Assembly (NCBI GenBank): GCA_016210285.1
Contig: JACQUN010000162.1
Coordinates: 1-5,411 of the forward strand
Reading direction: 5' to 3'
Length of the DNA stretch: 5,411 bases
From: Chloroflexota bacterium
GTDB lineage: Bacteria > Chloroflexota > Dehalococcoidia > UBA1127 > JACQUN01
Below the pieces are notes generated by a model. The model was not told the DNA's origin, did not search any database, and was given only the letters and a program-made list of their open reading frames with translations. This document shows positions 5,263 through 5,411 of the stretch, one piece after another. The first letter of the stretch is position 1, and every line of letters begins with the position of its first letter. The translations under genes were made by a program, and so were the position numbers.

Positions 5263-5411
5263 GCTAGTGTGGTGATTCCAACGCTTCGTTAGAGATCAGA
5301 TGCGGCCGTCCACTTCCCGTTCGTGGTGAGCCTGTCGAACCACTCCCGTGCGCGCTGGGAGCCCTTCGACAAGGCTCAGGGCGAACGGAATATAAGAATC
5401 ACCACACTAGC
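5263..5411. mobile_element. MITE-like element with 16-bp perfect terminal inverted repeats
   Basis: GCTAGTGTGGTGATTC at 5263-5278 is the exact reverse complement of GAATCACCACACTAGC at 5396-5411. This bounds a 149-bp non-coding segment with lower GC at its edges (for example ATATAAGAATC) than the surrounding genes. It is too short for a transposase, so it resembles a non-autonomous element mobilised in trans. Both ends carry CTAG, so a TA (or CTAG) target duplication as made by IS630/Tc1-like or some IS5-like transposases would fit. In that case the true repeat would start just inside the TA. The window stops at the last repeat base, so the right flank cannot be checked. The interior holds a paired-hairpin motif. 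The family is unknown. Confidence 0.65.
5317..5388. repeat. Paired hairpin motif with complementary loops inside the terminal-repeat element
   Basis: Two related arms (5317-5347 and 5357-5388) form a large imperfect inverted repeat. CCGTTCG, TGAGCC, TGTCGAA and CTCCC in the left arm have exact complements in the right, except for one extra base. The two 3-base blocks that break long-range pairing (TGG/CCA on the left, CCC/GGG on the right) are self-complementary within each arm. Each arm therefore also folds alone: GTGGT-loop-ACCAC (5323-5343) and GCCCT-loop-AGGGC (5361-5382). The two loops, GAGCCTGTCGA and TCGACAAGGCTC, are complementary to each other with one bulge. It resembles dispersed REP-like palindromes I recall from several bacterial groups, but I cannot verify the family here. 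Confidence 0.6.

Overview
The window is GC-rich bacterial DNA, roughly 60-65% GC by eye, with every recognisable gene on the + strand. It reads as two neighbouring functional blocks followed by a short repeat element. The Shine-Dalgarno sites, an extended -10 promoter and a Dpp/Opp-type ABC transporter indicate a bacterium. A Chloroflexota-like (Dehalococcoidia/SAR202) origin is only a guess from overall flavour and cannot be proven from this window.

Region 1 (1-2759) is the 3' part of a peptide/nickel-family ABC importer operon. It holds the C-terminal 264 residues of a family-5 substrate-binding protein (the 5' end lies outside the window), then a DppB-type permease, then a DppC-type permease. 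A strong stem-loop sits in the 78-bp gap between the binding-protein gene and the first permease gene, where such operons often tune the binding-protein to permease ratio. No ATPase gene follows the permeases. Just past the DppC stop there is an in-frame, 23/26-identical second copy of the gene's last coding segment, ending in its own stop.

Region 2 (about 2892-5210) is an RNA-repair/ligation block: archease, the RNA ligase RtcB with all the key active-site residues I checked, and an unrecognised 97-residue Cys/His-bearing protein. It appears to start at its own extended -10 promoter (TGATATAAT), with an imperfect palindrome directly over the predicted transcription start. Archease is the known activator of RtcB guanylylation, so the first two genes form a functional pair. 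The third follows RtcB by 30 bp with a strong ribosome binding site and is probably co-transcribed.

Region 3 (5211-5411) is non-coding. It contains a GC-rich hairpin and then a 149-bp element bounded by perfect 16-bp terminal inverted repeats, which looks like a MITE or non-autonomous transposon relic. Inside it are two hairpins whose stems differ but whose loops are complementary to each other. The window ends exactly at the right terminal repeat, so flanking target duplications cannot be fully assessed.

No tRNA, rRNA, CRISPR array or intact transposase was seen. The RtcB-archease pair is a known system. The least explained parts are the small Cys/His protein, the palindrome at the archease promoter, the duplicated permease tail and the terminal repeat element.
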